Positions 43,705 through 59,530 of a stretch of DNA of 64,000 nt are shown piece after piece. Origin of the DNA: Rotaria macrura. Taxonomy: Eukaryota > Rotifera > Eurotatoria > Philodinida > Philodinidae. The translations under genes were made by a program, and so were the position numbers. The notes under the pieces were generated by a model that saw only the letters and a program-made list of their open reading frames with translations, had not been told where the DNA came from and did not search any database. Positions within the stretch are counted from its first letter, which is position 1; every line of letters starts with the position of its first letter. The DNA lies in NCBI GenBank assembly GCA_900239685.1, contig OENT01000397.1:1-64000 (forward strand). The letters run 5' to 3'.

Positions 43705-46700
43705 ATGCGATCAACACTACCTCGTAATTCATCAGATACACTTGGCCAAGTCAAATCAATGACTGTAAAAGAAAATATCTAAATATTTCATATATAGAAT
43801 ATTTATCTATATCAATCTATTCATTTAGAGTATTGGAAGTATTGAGAAAATGAATCAAATGCGACCGGATGATCGAACATTAGAAGAATTATTTCAAAAA
43901 ACAATTGTAATAAGATAGAAAGATTTTCTTCTATTTGCATTTTTTCTTCTTCCATTTTTACATACATATTTATCTTTAATAGGCTGCAATGGATTTACCA
44001 CCGGATAAAATTAAAACATTAAGAGAATTTCCGTCCGATAAAAAATGGGATATTATACGAGATAGAGTATGTGACATTTACGTCATATTCATTATAATCT
44101 TATACTATGCGTCTATATAATAATAATAATAATAATAATTTAGGATCAAGTCATCGCTAAACATCCACCACAATATTACATCGATGGATTAAAAGCATAT
44201 ATTCGTGGTGCTAACCTTGTACCTAAAGCATTAACTTTAGTAATAACATTAAATAGAAGAGGAGAAAAAGTCGACTATCGTCAAACGTTCTTTTTATTTG
44301 TTTTAAGAAAAAGAAACATCCAGTTGAACCATCGACGAAATTACTTTCAAGCCTAGAAATTTCATTACGTACGAATACTATCGGGTAAATAAATGTGTGT
44401 CATTTGGTTTAATATAAAAATTGACCTTGTTAGATATGATGACTCGTGTACGTAGTATTGTAAAACTGACGGTCGTATGCCATAGAAAGATTCGAAACAT
44501 GGTTTTTAGTACATTGTAAATCTTCTTTTCAAGGTATGAGAGTTAATTTACTCATGATCGGTGACCAGTCATCCAAAGCGTGATCAGTCATGTTTCTTAG
44601 TATGAGTCAAAACTTTTGACTCAAAAGTGTTTGTAAAATTGTTCTTTGATACAGTTTAGTAAAGATTTTCATACGATACACGCACAAAAATACTTAGCAC
44701 ATCGAATCATAGTCGTTTTGATGAGATATAAAAATTAAGATTTACCAATCATAGGTCACTGCTTTTTATTTCTTTTTACACAGTAATGTCAAATCTCTCT
44801 TTGTTAGTTTTTGATTTGACAGTTGTCAGAAAGTTCACTGCAATGTTTAAAATCAGTATTTGTACTTTCGAAAATTTCATCTGTTTTTGTTCGGTCTCAT
44901 AGTATATCTGTTTCGATATACTTGATATCGAAACTTGATTCTACTAACAAATAAAGATCATTTTCTGCATCGATGCAAAACCTCTATTAAATAGTATTTG
45001 GTTACACTGAATATTGTATGAACAAATATTTCTTGTGTAGGATCATTGCCATGGTAAAATCTAATTAGGAAAGAGATACGACTTACCAATTGTATCAATC
45101 AAAATTTTGACGAGTAAAGTTATTAGCGAAAGTTATCAGTGCTAATTTATGGATTGCCCATAGAATTAATTTTTAATATTCAAAATGTTGCAATACAGGA
45201 TTAGAAATATGGAAAGACTATCTCAGAATTTTCAAATAGAAAAAAAAACAGACAGGTGCCGATCGTTTGTAAAAAATAGTAATGACATACTAGAAAAATT
45301 TACATCGTCTTCGAACATGTTATACAGATGAGATTTAGTTCATTGAAAACATATTTCATATATAACATCTTCTGATGCACTCTAGAAGAGATTCTAGTTT
45401 ATTTTTCAATTTTGAATTAATTTGATACACTCTTTTATCAATTTGTTGTTCATTTCTGTTTTCTCTTTTTAAATTTAGATGGGTACATGAATTTCTGAAT
45501 TCATTCAATAAAGGTCTTGATGTTTTACTCGATTATTTAATAACATCAATTGAAGTCATGCGGTAAGTAAAATTTACATATATTAAGAAGATATTTTAAA
45601 TTTCTAAGAAATTAGATTTGAGACTAACGATGATAAGTTTAATAGTACAAATATTTTCTTTTGTGGTTTATTACGGTGAGAATAAGTGCTGATATTTAGA
45701 TTCGTAGTACATGGTGTAATGAATAATAAACTAATCCTAATGTTTTTTCTTTGGAACTTTCTAATCAAGAATCTAATTAATCAAAAGAAACCAATTATTA
45801 TTCTAGAGAAGTTGATAGCTCACATGACATTAGTATTTTGTCGAATTCCAATGGACATCATCAAATAGGACCAATGTCCATGTTAAATAATGGAAGTCAT
45901 AATTATGCCGATGAAAATTCAACATTAAAACGTTCAACATTAGGTCGATCGGATGCCAAACGTTTACATAGAAAAATTAAAAAATATCAAATCGGTGAAG
46001 CTACTGATGATGTTCGACTATGTATTATGTGTCTTCGAGCAATCATGAATAATCAAGTAAATATTTAACTTCTTACTGAATCCTAATATTGACATTTAAA
46101 ATTTTGCTGTCATAAACCCGTATAAGAATCGAAGTAGTGATGTGATATAAAACATTTATGTTTCGTTAAAGATTTGCGTATGAGAAAATTGGAAAAAATT
46201 CAATTCATGATTTACGAATATCGAAAGCAAAATGTCAAGTTTCTTTTTCTCAAGATTCCAGTTTGATAAAATTGGAAAGTATTTATATCTTTGAAGCTTT
46301 CTTTTGATAATTCAAATCTCCATTAAAATCAAGTATTCTAATTCTTATTCATTTTTAACGAATTAGAAAAAAAATGATTAAAAACGTTTCATCCGAGTGT
46401 CTTTCCATGTTGAAGAATAATTCGAATGTATAACTTTAAGTCGACTATAACTAATGTACAAAGAAAAACACATTTAAATTTATCTAAGATTTAATTCTTT
46501 GAAAAAATCTAAAATCGTTTATAGAGCATTGTCTCTTTAGAACTCAATATGGTCGAGTACTTCCACTATTCTAAAAAGTAGTTTGTACGAGTACGGAAAG
46601 AAATAGGATATGATACATAGCACAAAATTAGTTCTTTGAAATTTACAAAAAGTAATATTCTCGTCAACGGTCGTCTCGACGCTTTTTACTGATAGTAATA

Positions 46701-49700
46701 CAGTCTAATCCAACGTGCGAACAACGGGTTTGATTTTCACGCTATCGATTATTTTACTTGAAGGAATTATTTAAATTTTGTATTCTAAAATACGAAAATC
46801 TCAACTTGTTTTTCTGAAGTCAACCATATCAGATATATAGTAATGAACTTCAATGGCAATGAAACACAAGTTAAAATTCATCTTCATTGATTTGTATTTA
46901 TCTTCTATTCATGACCTGTTCTATTAATTCGAATATTTTATTAATTTCAGCAAGATTAATCGTAGAATTTGTCCAAAAAATAGAATCAGGTCACGAAAGA
47001 AAAAACCTATCGATCTCAAAATTGTCTGCCTTTGTTCGACTCTGACTGATCGATAGAATCCATCTGAATGCTGCAGTTGAATGAACGCAGCACCATTTAC
47101 TGAAATCGAAGACTTCACATGAATCATTGTAATTCTCGAAAACACTAAACTAACGTCGAAACCCTTATCAAAAGATTTAAATCAGAAAGCTTCCGAGTAT
47201 CGTTTGAGTTACCATCCAAGATATTTTTATGATAAATCGTATTCCTAATGAATCTATTCAGAAAATTCGTCTATGTGACAATGTCTTGAAATTCAAATAG
47301 TAAATGCTTCATGTTAATAACAGTACCATTCATTGTGCCAATTGAATTAGATCAATAACATATTTGTTTTTTTGTTCTAGAATGGTTTCAATCTTGTCAT
47401 TCAACATCCAGCAGCTCTTAATTATATTACACTAAGTTTACAACATAAAAATTATCGGTAAATTCTTTAAAAAGAATTGTTGTACATTTGTTTTCATCTT
47501 AAATATGCATATCGTTTAAAATCATATGTAGTTGTAAATCACTGATTCTGGAATTACTTGCAGCTGTATGTTTGGTTGAATTAGGCCATGATGTTGTTAT
47601 AGCAGCATTTGATAATTTCCGAATTGTAGGTTTTTACCTTGTATTACTTATTCTTTAGCAAATTTAGTAACATAATTTCTATTTTAGGTATGTCAAGAAC
47701 GACATCGATTTGAGACATTGATGAAATCATTTACTCAACCGTTAGAATTCAATGTTGATTACATGGTAAAAATTATTGAAAAAAGAAAAGTGAAATTTTT
47801 CGTCATCTTTCTATTCATAGATTGCTTGTATGCAATTTATCAACATAATTGTACATTCGGTACAAGAGATGAATTTTCGTGTATATTTACAAGAAGAATT
47901 TAAATTGCTTGGTCTCGATGAATGTCTTAAAGTAAATAAATATTGTTCGTTGTGTTTTTTTGTTGACTTTATGTCGATATATGTTTTCTATTAAATAAAT
48001 AGAAATATTTGGAAGTTCATAGTGAATGTGATTTATTCATACTACAAATTAATGCTTTTCTTGATAATTATTTTGATGTCGGACAATTACTTGAAGATTC
48101 TGAAACAAAGCAACAAGCCATAACAAAAGTATCCGAATTGGAAGAACAATTAGGAGTTGTAAGTTGAATTTTTTATTTTTTGTCTTTCAATCAATATTTA
48201 ATATTTTCAATATCTATTTTAATAAACTAGGCAAATGAACGAATTCAAGAATTAGAAAATGGAAATAGTAGTAAATTGGGTAAAAATGATTTGCATGCTT
48301 TATTTTTTTTTAATATTGATTTTAATTCTTCAACAGTGGAATTACAAAAGGCCTTAAGTACTGCTGAAGAACAAATGGAAAGTGTTAAAGTAAGAATTCA
48401 TTTTGATCGTTGATTACATGAATTTTTCATTTTCTGTTTACTAATAGAGAGAACGCGATGATATTTCACAAACATTGAATACACTGAGAAGAAGTCAACA
48501 TGATCGAGGTACGGTATTCTTGATGCAAAGCGAAAAATAGAACGAAATAAAATGCAAAGCATTATTGCACAGAAATTTTCCCTGGATGCAGGAGATTTCG
48601 AACGCTGAAAGTTTACTTTAAAAGCATAAATATTGCAGAAGTATGACGCAAGATACTCGACTGAAGCTTCGGATGCATGCAGCACAATAGGTTGATGTTT
48701 GGAAATATTTTTCCTATTGAGGAGCTCAATAAGTTGTTTATTAGAATACAAGCTAACAACTGATTTAGTAATAGAAGATTTATAAAAAAAAACAAATGGA
48801 TAGAACACGATGTACAAGATTCAATATGATTGTAAATTTTCTTTGTACAGAATTAATAACTCAATAAATCTGAAGTAAGAAGTTTCGATCTCTAGATTTG
48901 TGTCTAGATCAAGAACCTTCTTCAGATGAACTTAAGTACTGAAATTGACATTATTTTCTTGATAGAGCAACTAGGAAATAGGCTGCTTTGAAAACAAGCG
49001 TATAATACATATTATCAACTAACGACTAATTGAAGACTGAAAAATACACATCAAAGACATATTGCACTGACTAGTTTTATTACTTATTTTGAAATTGTGA
49101 TAGAATTTTACCAGCGAAAAAAATTTGACACAAGAATATTATTCAAAATAGATTGTGAAAAAAATCGACATCACTAGTGGAGATTTTTACGTTAACATGA
49201 ATGCTGTCTAGAATGTACTAATCTGTTGATCTTCTCCGATTGAACACATCAGAGAAGCTTTCGCTGGCTCATCAGTGTATGAAAAATTTGTACTCTGTAT
49301 ATTTCTAGCGTGACTCTATTGAGATATTTATCCTTTGGATACTGTATCAACTAGAATGTGATTAAATGCAACATACTGATTATTCCCAACAGTCTGATTG
49401 TGTGTTGCCTTCGTTGAATCTAATCAATCACTTGAATAACAATGGAATATCCTGATTTCTATTGTCAACAAAAATTCCGTGACCAAAGATCAAGAGATAA
49501 ACATTCGTCTAGGAAATAATAGCTCTTCTTAACTCAGATTATCTATACGAAGAAAAAAACAACATGCCATATTGCGTATCGATAAGAGTAAATGTACTAG
49601 ATGACATTTTTCAATCTATTCTTGTACAACTGTATTGTCAATAGAGATATTGACCGCTGCATTCAAATCCAATTAATGTTTCATCTTTTTATTTTGATTC

Positions 49701-52700
49701 GAAATGTAAAACATGATCTTTGTTTTCTTTTTAAGGTTCTTCAAATAGTTCTACGTCATCCATATCATCCGCTCCTCCTGGTGCGCCTACAAGTGGTTCA
49801 ATTCCTGTTGGAAATATACCACCAGCTCCACCATTACCACCTCCAAGTAATTAATGCGGTTATTTTTATCTCTGTTTCTGCATGAATTCTTTATTTTTTT
49901 CTAGATTTTATTCCGCCACCTCCACCACCGGGACCCGTATGTGAAATAGACTTCGTCTAAATAAATAAATAAATAAATATATATATGCAAATAAAAGATT
50001 CTTTAACGCTTCTGTGTTTCTTGTTTCTAGCCTCCATCAATATTTGGTGTTCCACCACCACCAGGCATGCTTGATGCACCGCCCGGTTCAATGACAATAA
50101 AAAAGAAAATTCAAACAAAATATAAACTACCAAATCTTAATTGGACTTCATTGAAACCTGGACAAGTGCGTGGTACTGTTTTCTTGGAACTCGACGATGA
50201 AAAATATTTGACAGTAAGATTATTGATCTCGTGTCTTATTTGATTATAGATTGAAAATATGTTATGTTTTTATTCATTAGCTAATTGATTTCGCAACATT
50301 CGAAGAATTATTTAAAACAGGTTCCGGTCTACCTGTTAATCAAGCAAATGCTAGTCCAAATTTCAAACAGAAATATATTAAAATTCCTGAAAGTTTAACA
50401 TTACTCGATCCACAACGTCAACGAAATTTAGGTAAGCATAAGAAAGAAATGCAAAGTATTTCATTGAACTGACTTAACTAATCAGCCTTCTGATGTGGTT
50501 ATGTTTCAATCTGTTGATGATTTACACATTGATGATAGATTTTAGAATTTTAGCACATAGTAATCATGATGAACGTGAAATTTAAAACTATCAAAATATA
50601 CTAATCTCAATTGAGACTTACATCTTCATTCAACGCTTTATCTTAAAATATAACCTTCGGAAATGAGTCGAACTCTATTTTCACGCTCTCGATTATCTGC
50701 ATAGTCTAGACGGTATAATGCAATACATACAAAGACATACTTATGCTTGAAACTCGAAAGATCGAACAATCAATGTCAAGAAAAGGAACAGAAAATAAAT
50801 ACCCTAATTTAAAATAACAACTTCAATATAATGGACATGAACTTGAAAGGAAAACCAAACAAAATACGAGTCTCAACCATGAGCTAAACCAATGCAGTAA
50901 TTAAAAACAGAGGATTCATCCTCTATAAATATTAATAATAAATACGATTATTCACTGTGTAGGAGAGAAGACATATGAAAAAAAAAGAAGGATCTTCCTA
51001 TTGACTAACCTATTTTAGCACAATCATTTTTTTATAAAACAGTATTAGAATTCTGTTGTTTGATTAGTTTCTCATTACAATTTTTTCTTTTGTATGCGAG
51101 GATTTCGCTTCGAAAATGAATCAACATAGAGGCAATATTCGTTGGGGAACTTTTAAAATTTCAATGTCAATTATCTCTTTAGACTGATAATCAAACTTAA
51201 AAATAACGCATAATAACATATTCATGTTGATGATACTTTTTGTTTACATTGTACTAAACATGAAAAAACGATGTACACGAAATCGAATTTAGTTTAAAGA
51301 TATTTGTCGAGTAAAAGAAATCGTACGTCTGAATTTTACTCATTGTAGTCCCTGACTTTTAGTTAATCTGACTATGAACTATAGATGGATTAAAATGATG
51401 TGTATGGCAGTCATGACATGCTTATATTTACTCCGAGAATATTACTCTTCTCACTCAAATTTATCCCATATTAATATTATTTTATAACAAAAGAAAAAAG
51501 TCCAAGTCCTCCGACTTAATAGTATAGCAACATGGATTTTTGCCACAGGAGACAGTGATAGTATGAATGTCAGATTTGCCCTTGTTGAAGTTTTACTTTC
51601 TTATATTGGAAGATGAGACAATCCTATTCAAACCTAATTCTGTACGTCTCTTATTTCAAAAACTAAATCTTTTATATTAAATTTCACAAAAGAAAAAAGT
51701 TTCTCATCATTCCCTATTGTATTGATTCATAGGTATTGCTCGACGAAAACTGGATCTTGATGTCAACATTATATCACGAGCATTGAACAAGTACGGATTT
51801 TAAAAGAATTAGAAAATCATGATCTGTTCTTTTTTTACATGATTGAATTTCAGTCTTGATTTGAAAACATTGATACCTGATACAATCGATATTTTACAAC
51901 ATTTCATTCCAACCGAAGCAGAAACAAAAGCATTTGGATCATATCTATCCGATGGCAAATCATTAATGAATTTATCCGAAGAAGACCAATTTCTCTATGG
52001 AGTAGAATCAAAGATATTTGTTTTTCCTATCGACTTATCAAATTTTTCATCCATTTTCTAGCTTTCGAAAATCGAAAGATTATCTCAAAAGTTAAATGTT
52101 GTTTCATTTATGGCAAATTTTCATGATATAAATCAAAATTTAGCACCACAACTTAAAGCTATTATAGCAGCGTCGTTGTCATTGAAAAATAATACAAGAT
52201 TTAAAAGAATTCTTGAAGTAAACCATGAAAGAGAACTCTATTTCAGTATGAACATTTTTTGTTTCTTATTAGATTATACTTGCTTTTGGAAATTATATGA
52301 ACAGTAGTAAACGTGGTCCAGTTTATGGTTTCAAATTGGCAAGCTTGGAAATTGTAAATAATTACTTTCTTCTATTGTTATTGTTTTCTATAGTCTATCT
52401 TCGTTTTTTAAACGTTAGCTAACCGATACACGTTCACATGATAAACGGTTAACATTACTTCATTATATTGTGCAAACAATTCAGGAACGATTTCCTGATA
52501 TAGCACCCTTTCACACAGATCTTCACGCTGTTGAAAAAGCTGCGCAAGGTAAGAAAAATCTTTACGTTAACACATACGGCCTATCATTTGTTGAGAACTG
52601 TACTCGAACATTTGATTAAGACAGCCATTTCGTGGGTCATCTAGTAGGAATATTAAGGCTGCAGTAATGTGTATTCAATTTCAAACTTTTTGCAATGAGA

Positions 52701-55700
52701 TACAAGGGCTCATACTATTTCATCATATAATATAAGTTGTAAAAACTGTTAAAATAAGTAAAGATATGAATCACTAGGGACAAAGTATTTCATAAGTTTT
52801 AAAGGGATTGTCATATTCTAATTAAAAGATTTCATTAACATTATCGACTTATGATTCCTTTGGGAATCGAAAACGGTCAATTGACTAATTATTTAAATAT
52901 GACTGCAGATAATTCTGAATAAAAATGGATCGAAATGTTTAGATAGAGTCTGCCGAGCTAGATAGACATGAAATATGTTTAAGTACAAAAAAAACCAACT
53001 TGAAGAAAGTCAATTTTTTCGGTAAATTGCTTGCGTACGTTTAAAACTAATGATATCATGTATGGAATACACAATGTGTTCCAGAACTTGACAAGTTCTA
53101 TCTATGAACAAGAAGATACTAATGAACGTTAAGATCTACTACGAACAATATGTATATATATATATATATATGCTATAAAAAATTTCACATTTCGAATAAA
53201 ATCATTTGTCATAGAATTATTTTATTATGAACTGAACTTGTTCAATGCTATTCATTTTCGTGATAGAATTAAAATCGATTCAAAGTTTATCGAAAACAAT
53301 ATTAAGTCTATGTATTCAGTATTGATTTATTTCGATACTGTAGTTTTATTAAACAAAATCGATTCTGTTTGCGTTTGATAGACTATCATCGAACAAAAGT
53401 ACTTTGATTAGATTTTTTCTTCATAGAATACTATTCATAGATACTTTGATACGTATATTTTTTTCTATGACACGATAACGTTCTATATGTGTTGTATCAT
53501 AGACAGTAAAGTGCACACGTGTTGATTCATATTTACTTTTCACTGAAAGAATGTTCCTCCAGAATTCAATTAATTTATTAATCATAAAAAACACACACAG
53601 ATGCCATGTATTAATCAATGATAACAATAGAATGTCGAAATGATCAGATTTTTTTTCCTCGATTCTCCAGCAAATATTCTAAGCAAACTTTTTTCAAACA
53701 TCCATTCAACTATTCATAAATATTGTAAGAGGAAAAAAAAATTTAATCTTTTATGATACTAAAGAGTTTCATAGATTTGTAATGTTTTTCTTCTGTATTT
53801 GTTCGACAGTGCAAAAAAAATTAATTACGTTCGAACAATATCCATTTATCTATTTTTATGTATTAAATATCCGTACAATAACTATAATCTCATGGGTATT
53901 CGGACATTGTCACACGATTGAAGAAAGTGAAATCAAACAATGACGATGCTAAATGAAAATTGTTTCCAAAAATAGACTAGATTTCTATTGATTTATGTCT
54001 ACACTAAATTTCATATTAGAAGTAACTGTAAGTCACAGTTGTTCGGACTACTACGTAACATAATAATGCTTACATGATGAAATCAAATCGAAAGAAGTAT
54101 TAACATATTTTATTTGTTTATTTATAAAGAATCATTCGATGCAAAATTATCTATCGTCATCCTATTGCTGGAACTACTTCTATCTCATAAATGTTTCTTT
54201 GATGTTCCTGATGACCTAATCCATACTAGAATTATTTTTCGAAGAATATTTTTCTATGCCTCAATAAAAGTTGCGTTAGAATAGTTACTATCTATATCCA
54301 TAAAAAGAGTTGATTAATCGTCAGGTTTTCTTCTGTGTACGTGTCTATACATATATATCCGACAAAATTCATCGTTGAGAAACCAATCAAATGAAAAAAA
54401 TAATCATGTGTGATATTTTCTCTTGAAGATTTATAAAATCACCTTAGAGAAAATAAAAATGAATTTAAAGTATGGCTTGATGATTAAAAATGGTTGTAAA
54501 AAAAAAAGTTCCTTCAAACTCATAGAATTGAATTCGTTTAGAAGTTTGAATGTTCTAATATAGGTTAGGATGATATTTATTTTTTTCAATATGAAAATAT
54601 TTTCATCCGTTATATGAATAGTTCAAGATTTTATTCTAAATGAAAAAAAAATCAAAAATATGCTTTTAAATTTACTCGTTTATTTTCCTCAGTTGTTGAG
54701 TATTCAAGTTCTTCTGATTTCGCCTATGTCATAAAATATAATAGACAGTAGATTTTGTTGCCATATGTAGATTGACGTCGTTCATCGGATTCATTAATAA
54801 AGTAAAAGATAAAGACTTACAAAAAATAAAATCGATATAATACAGCGTGACAAATGATATGAAATATAAATCCAAAGACTCGATTAACCAGTAAAATGAT
54901 GGAACCATCACGAGCGTATCACGTGTATTTTACTCCAGAAATCAATTTTGATTGTTTTCACACACATGCATACCTTGTTTATATACCACGATAATTTATT
55001 CTTTTAGTATCATTAGAAAATGTTCAAATTGACGTACAAGATCTAACACGTGGGTTAGATACTGCTAAAAAAGAACTTGTCATAAGACAAACCATAAAGG
55101 TTTTTAGTTGTTATGTTTCAAAATTGATCCTCTTAATTGTTTATCTATTTTTAGAATGTTGAAACACGTTCTTTAGAAGATTTTATTAACATAGCTCAAG
55201 AGAAAATAGAACGATTAATAAAAGATGCTAAAGTTGCACAAGATTTATTTAATGAATGTGTCGAATATTTCGGTATGAAGACAAGAAAAACGACAAATTA
55301 TTGATTTTAATTATTATTGTTTATTCAAGGTGAAGCTCCACGTACTCAAAGTCCATCAAACTTTTTTTCTATATTCGTAAAATTTCATCGAGCATATCAA
55401 GTTTGTATTTTGTTTTGATTATTCTTATTAAAATAATTCCTGTCGACGTTAAATTCACTTTTTTTCCTCATTAGCAAGCACATCATGATAATGAAGAACG
55501 AAAACGTTTGGCTCGTGAAGCTGCTGCTACACTCGATAGACCAAATAAACGTCAAATAATGAAACGCTCACAGGTAAAATAATGTTTATTAAATTTCTCT
55601 AATTAAATATTTATTAAAAATACCCAAAACAAATATAAATCGAGTAGGGAAATGATCATGTAACACTTCAGGTAATCGTCATTTTTTTGACGCTTGTGGT

Positions 55701-56189
55701 ATCTAATTTACTTTTTCTTTTCTTTTTCCTCTCCTCTCTCTCTATTCAACAAAATTTTGTTTTCATTTTGTTTTGACTTTGCTTTTATGACAATTACTTT
55801 GGTTTTTATACTTTATTGTGTGAATTACATTTTTGTGTTCTTCTATTTTCATGTCTAGGAAGAATTATTAAATGAATTAAAAGGTCGAAAAGAAGCGATT
55901 AAAGATCAAAAATTGATAAAACGTGAAGCATTAACAGATGGCACTATCGAAACCTTATTAGACGGTAAAAGAATAGGCTAATAGAGTGTTTGTTTTTAAT
56001 GTTTAAATGAAAATTTTTCTCTTTTCAGATTTGAAGAAAGCACCATACTTACGTGCTGATGCAGCTCGCCGGAATCGTCGTAAAACACAAGAACTTATGA
56101 AACAAATAACTCGTGATGTTCATGCCAGCATGAACAATGGAATAAACACTAATAATAATAAAAATACACTAACTGAAGTTCACTTTTGA
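43705..56189 (+). CDS. FMNL: Formin of the FMNL (FRL) class, about 30 exons
   Basis: Formins nucleate and elongate actin filaments downstream of Rho-family GTPases. Exons from 43,705-43,764 to 56,029-56,189 chain in phase into about 1,044 residues. The GTPase-binding and FH3 part matches FMNL closely: [83 protein letters not shown] short FH1 follows ([14 protein letters not shown]). FH2 starts at [16 protein letters not shown] and holds the signature [18 protein letters not shown] near 52,285-52,340. A diaphanous-type autoregulatory end is present ([16 protein letters not shown], then RRNRRK), so autoinhibition is expected. Introns range from 38 bp (44,270-44,307) to 2.5 kb (52,549-55,007). 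The N-terminal Met-Gly of vertebrate FMNLs, which is myristoylated, was not found; the first exon may lie upstream and the start given is the most conservative in-frame ATG. AATAAA at 56,453. Confidence 0.93.
53148..53172. repeat. TA microsatellite in formin intron
   Basis: A run of about ten TA units inside the 2.5-kb intron 52,549-55,007. Similar short TA runs lie at 59,371-59,391 and 61,759-61,773. Confidence 0.8.
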
Positions 56190-56194
56190 AAAGA

Positions 56195-59100
56195 TTGTTT
56201 TGTTTATTTTTTTTTTCTTTGCCTTTTCGTTTTTGTGCTTTTCAATAGGTCAGATAGAGATTATTGAACCAAGTCTAATTATTTCTTAACATGCGAACGG
56301 ATTCTGTTACATTTTTGTTTTCTAAATTTAGTCAGATGTACAGAAAAAGAAACAAAGCCTTCTCTTCTTTTCTTTATATTTTCGGCGTGTTTGTACATAA
56401 AATTATCACACCGGAATGAATATACTATGTATAATTATTGGTAAAAAACGAAAAATAAATTAATTCCTATGAAAAAAAATGATGATTTCAACAGCATTTA
56501 CATATGATGCGTCTGTTCCATACTCGTGGGATAAACGAGGTCTAAGTATATGATGAACAATATAATGTAGCAAAAAGCAAGTATTGAAATAGTCCTGGGA
56601 AATAATTATTACCTTAGAGGATATTTCATCTTTATTATGACAAATGTTTGCCCTTTGAATCAATAATTTTTGATTACTATAGTCATTAATATGATTAAAG
56701 CATAAAATGACAAGAATGTTTTCAAGTCATCAAGTTTCCTTTCATTGTGTGTTTTTATTTACTATTTACTTGTATAAAATCTTGTTTTGAGGGACTCGAC
56801 TCCACAGTGTTTCTTTTGTTCCAATAGCACATAAAGGGAACTCGAATGCTAGGAAAAAAAGGCAAGCGAAAAATGAATTAAATGCATTTTTAAAAGAATA
56901 TCATTAACATCCATGTAACTCTTTTCTTCTCTCCCTATTTCATAGCCTACAATAGTGCTTCTTCTTTTCCCGTTTTCTGCCTCTTCTTGTTCTTCTTCTT
57001 TTGTATCTTTTGAGTTGACATAATTATCATCAAAAGTAGCCTGCATATGACAGCCCGCATGTGTTCAGGCTCCGTTCCGTATGGTGCATTTGTTTACTCG
57101 AAGCGAAGAAGAAAAAACCTAGTTTAAAGAAAAGAACAGTAGATGATTATGATGATAATGAACTGTTTTTCTTTTTCTTTCTGTCAGTCTTGCTTTCTTT
57201 CTTTCTTTCTTTTTCCTTTTTTACTTATTAAAGATGATACTCATCATTCATTTACTTTCATAAACGTAACGTTCGTGACTATTATCAACACAGCTATGAA
57301 GACAACAATATCAGATGATGAGAGGAATAATCGAGACAATACCAATTCATTAAATTCTATGACTCGCTGTGTACGTAAACACTAACGATAAATCTAAAAG
57401 AAGACAAGGTCACACAAAAATGAAAACTGGCAAGTTACCATTCCCTAGATTTGTCTTCAAGTTTAGTCAACACATTTTATTTTAGCATCAAGTAAGTATT
57501 ATTATATGTAATTCTTTTATACAGGAAACTGATATATAATCTTCTGTCATTTGATTCGGGAAGTAACAATTAGGATTTATAACTTGCAACAGGAAAAAAA
57601 AGTAGTCCAAGTACTTGAACATGCATTAAAAGTTTTCTTTTGACTGATTGGTTATAAATATATGATTTTCCTCACACATCGTTTTTGTTCTGTTCTAATT
57701 ATACCGTGGGTAAACATCGATGTCTTGAAGAAATCTTCCTAAGAACGTACAATCTACAGGCATGTCAATCTAGTTGCCATGATGCATACGTTTTTCAAGA
57801 AGCCTGATTTTTGTTTTTCATTCATTGTATTGCATTACTAGAACAAAAGACACACATACACACACGCACACACATACAGATGTCAATCCTATGCATAGGG
57901 GAACTTCTATTCGATTTTTTATTCTTCATACATAATTAATTAGAAACTATTGTCTCACTAATTAAACAGTACATGATTAATATAATCATAGTTGATTACG
58001 GGTATTTTTTTTAAATCTATGTCTTATAGAAAATTTTACTCTTTAATCAGTGATATCTTTTATTTGTAATTGAAAAATCACTAAAGAACGAGACTTCGTC
58101 TTTTTCCATTTCTGTTCTTCTTTTTTTCTCTTCTTATTAATGTCTATAGATGATAATAATCAAAATAATTCGCGTGTTGCTTTCTTGCGGAAGTAACGAA
58201 AACAGTGTTGTTCTATGCAAGATTCCCCTAGTGAGTTTCCTCAAATGTAATCACTAATATTTGTGATTATTTTTTATGCATACATCGACTGTCATTATTT
58301 ATTATTACAAGATATAGTTCAATTGTAGCAGACACAACAATAAAACTAGACGAAGAATAATAAGCGAAAGAAAAAAAACAAAAAGAAAAACCACCGACGA
58401 AATCAATATATTGTTTACAAGTCAACTATTGAGTAATGCAATATCTGTGTATGTATTTAAACTTGTAAATTTATTTACTAATTTGACTGCATTAAATACA
58501 AGTGATGAAATATAATACGAGACCGTTAACAACATGTTCAATTACAACCATAATTATAGGTTTTCAGTTGTTTGCACGTAGTAGATGGGATTAGATAGGC
58601 TCTAAACAAGAAATAATAATGAGAAATGTATCTATGAACAAGAGCATTCTAATCTGCATTTGAATTATAGAGCTTTTCAAGTAAAAAGAAAACTTGTCTC
58701 GGAAAAGGCATCGTCTCTCTTTCTATTTGCTAAATTCACATATATACTAACAACTTCTTAGGGGTATGAATGCATGGAAGCATGCATTTTATTCATTATT
58801 ATGGTTGTTTTATCAAGTCATCAATGTAGTGCAAGTATATACACTTTCACTTTTGTTTCTTCTTTCTGTGAATTTTTTTGAGTATACTCTTTGACAAGAT
58901 GACGTTAAAATATAGGAGAAAAAGAAATGTAATTGAAAAATAGCTAGAAACAAAACAGAGAAAGCAAAAAATATCTATCAACTGTATTTAATCATGAATT
59001 TTGTGGTATGTTGTTGGCTTCTTCTTTTTTTCTTTAATTTAATCTTTCATTTATTCAAACATCTAAAACAAAAACATGACATCGATCATATTTTCTCAAT

Positions 59101-59470
59101 GTCATGTTATACTTGTATTTGCTCTGCAGACATCCAAGATTCTCATTTTTAAAAAGCAGGTGTATGAAACTATCCTCATTTTCTTTTTAAATTATATTGA
59201 TTTCATAACAGGTGACATTCTAGTAAATTAAAATGCTCATCCAACAAAGCATTCCTATGTGGACACTAGAAAATAGAGAAAATAAATTGCCATGTAAGAA
59301 AAAGCTTTTATTCTTATGAAAAAAAAACAGAACACTTCCAACTTAATTATGACAATGTCGTCATTTCAGATATATATATATATATATATATGATAGCATA
59401 ATGACGTTTTTCAATGGATTAGTTCAACATAGATTATTGTTTTTATCTGTTTATCATAATCGTCAATTCT
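56195..59470. other. Intergenic region between formin and RasGRF
   Basis: About 3.3 kb with no supported gene; frames at 56,849-57,046 and 57,143-57,385 come from purine/pyrimidine-rich tracts. A CA microsatellite lies at about 57,855-57,880 and a TA run at about 59,371-59,391. The RasGRF promoter probably lies in the right part, but I see no definite element. Confidence 0.45.
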
Positions 59471-59477
59471 AATATAC

Positions 59478-59498
59478 ATGCAGTCGCCAAATAATCAC

Positions 59499-59530
<32 letters not shown>

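Noticed and set aside
48398..48817. 139-residue minus-strand frame inside the formin gene
   Set aside because: It lies across a formin exon and intron on the other strand and shows no domain.
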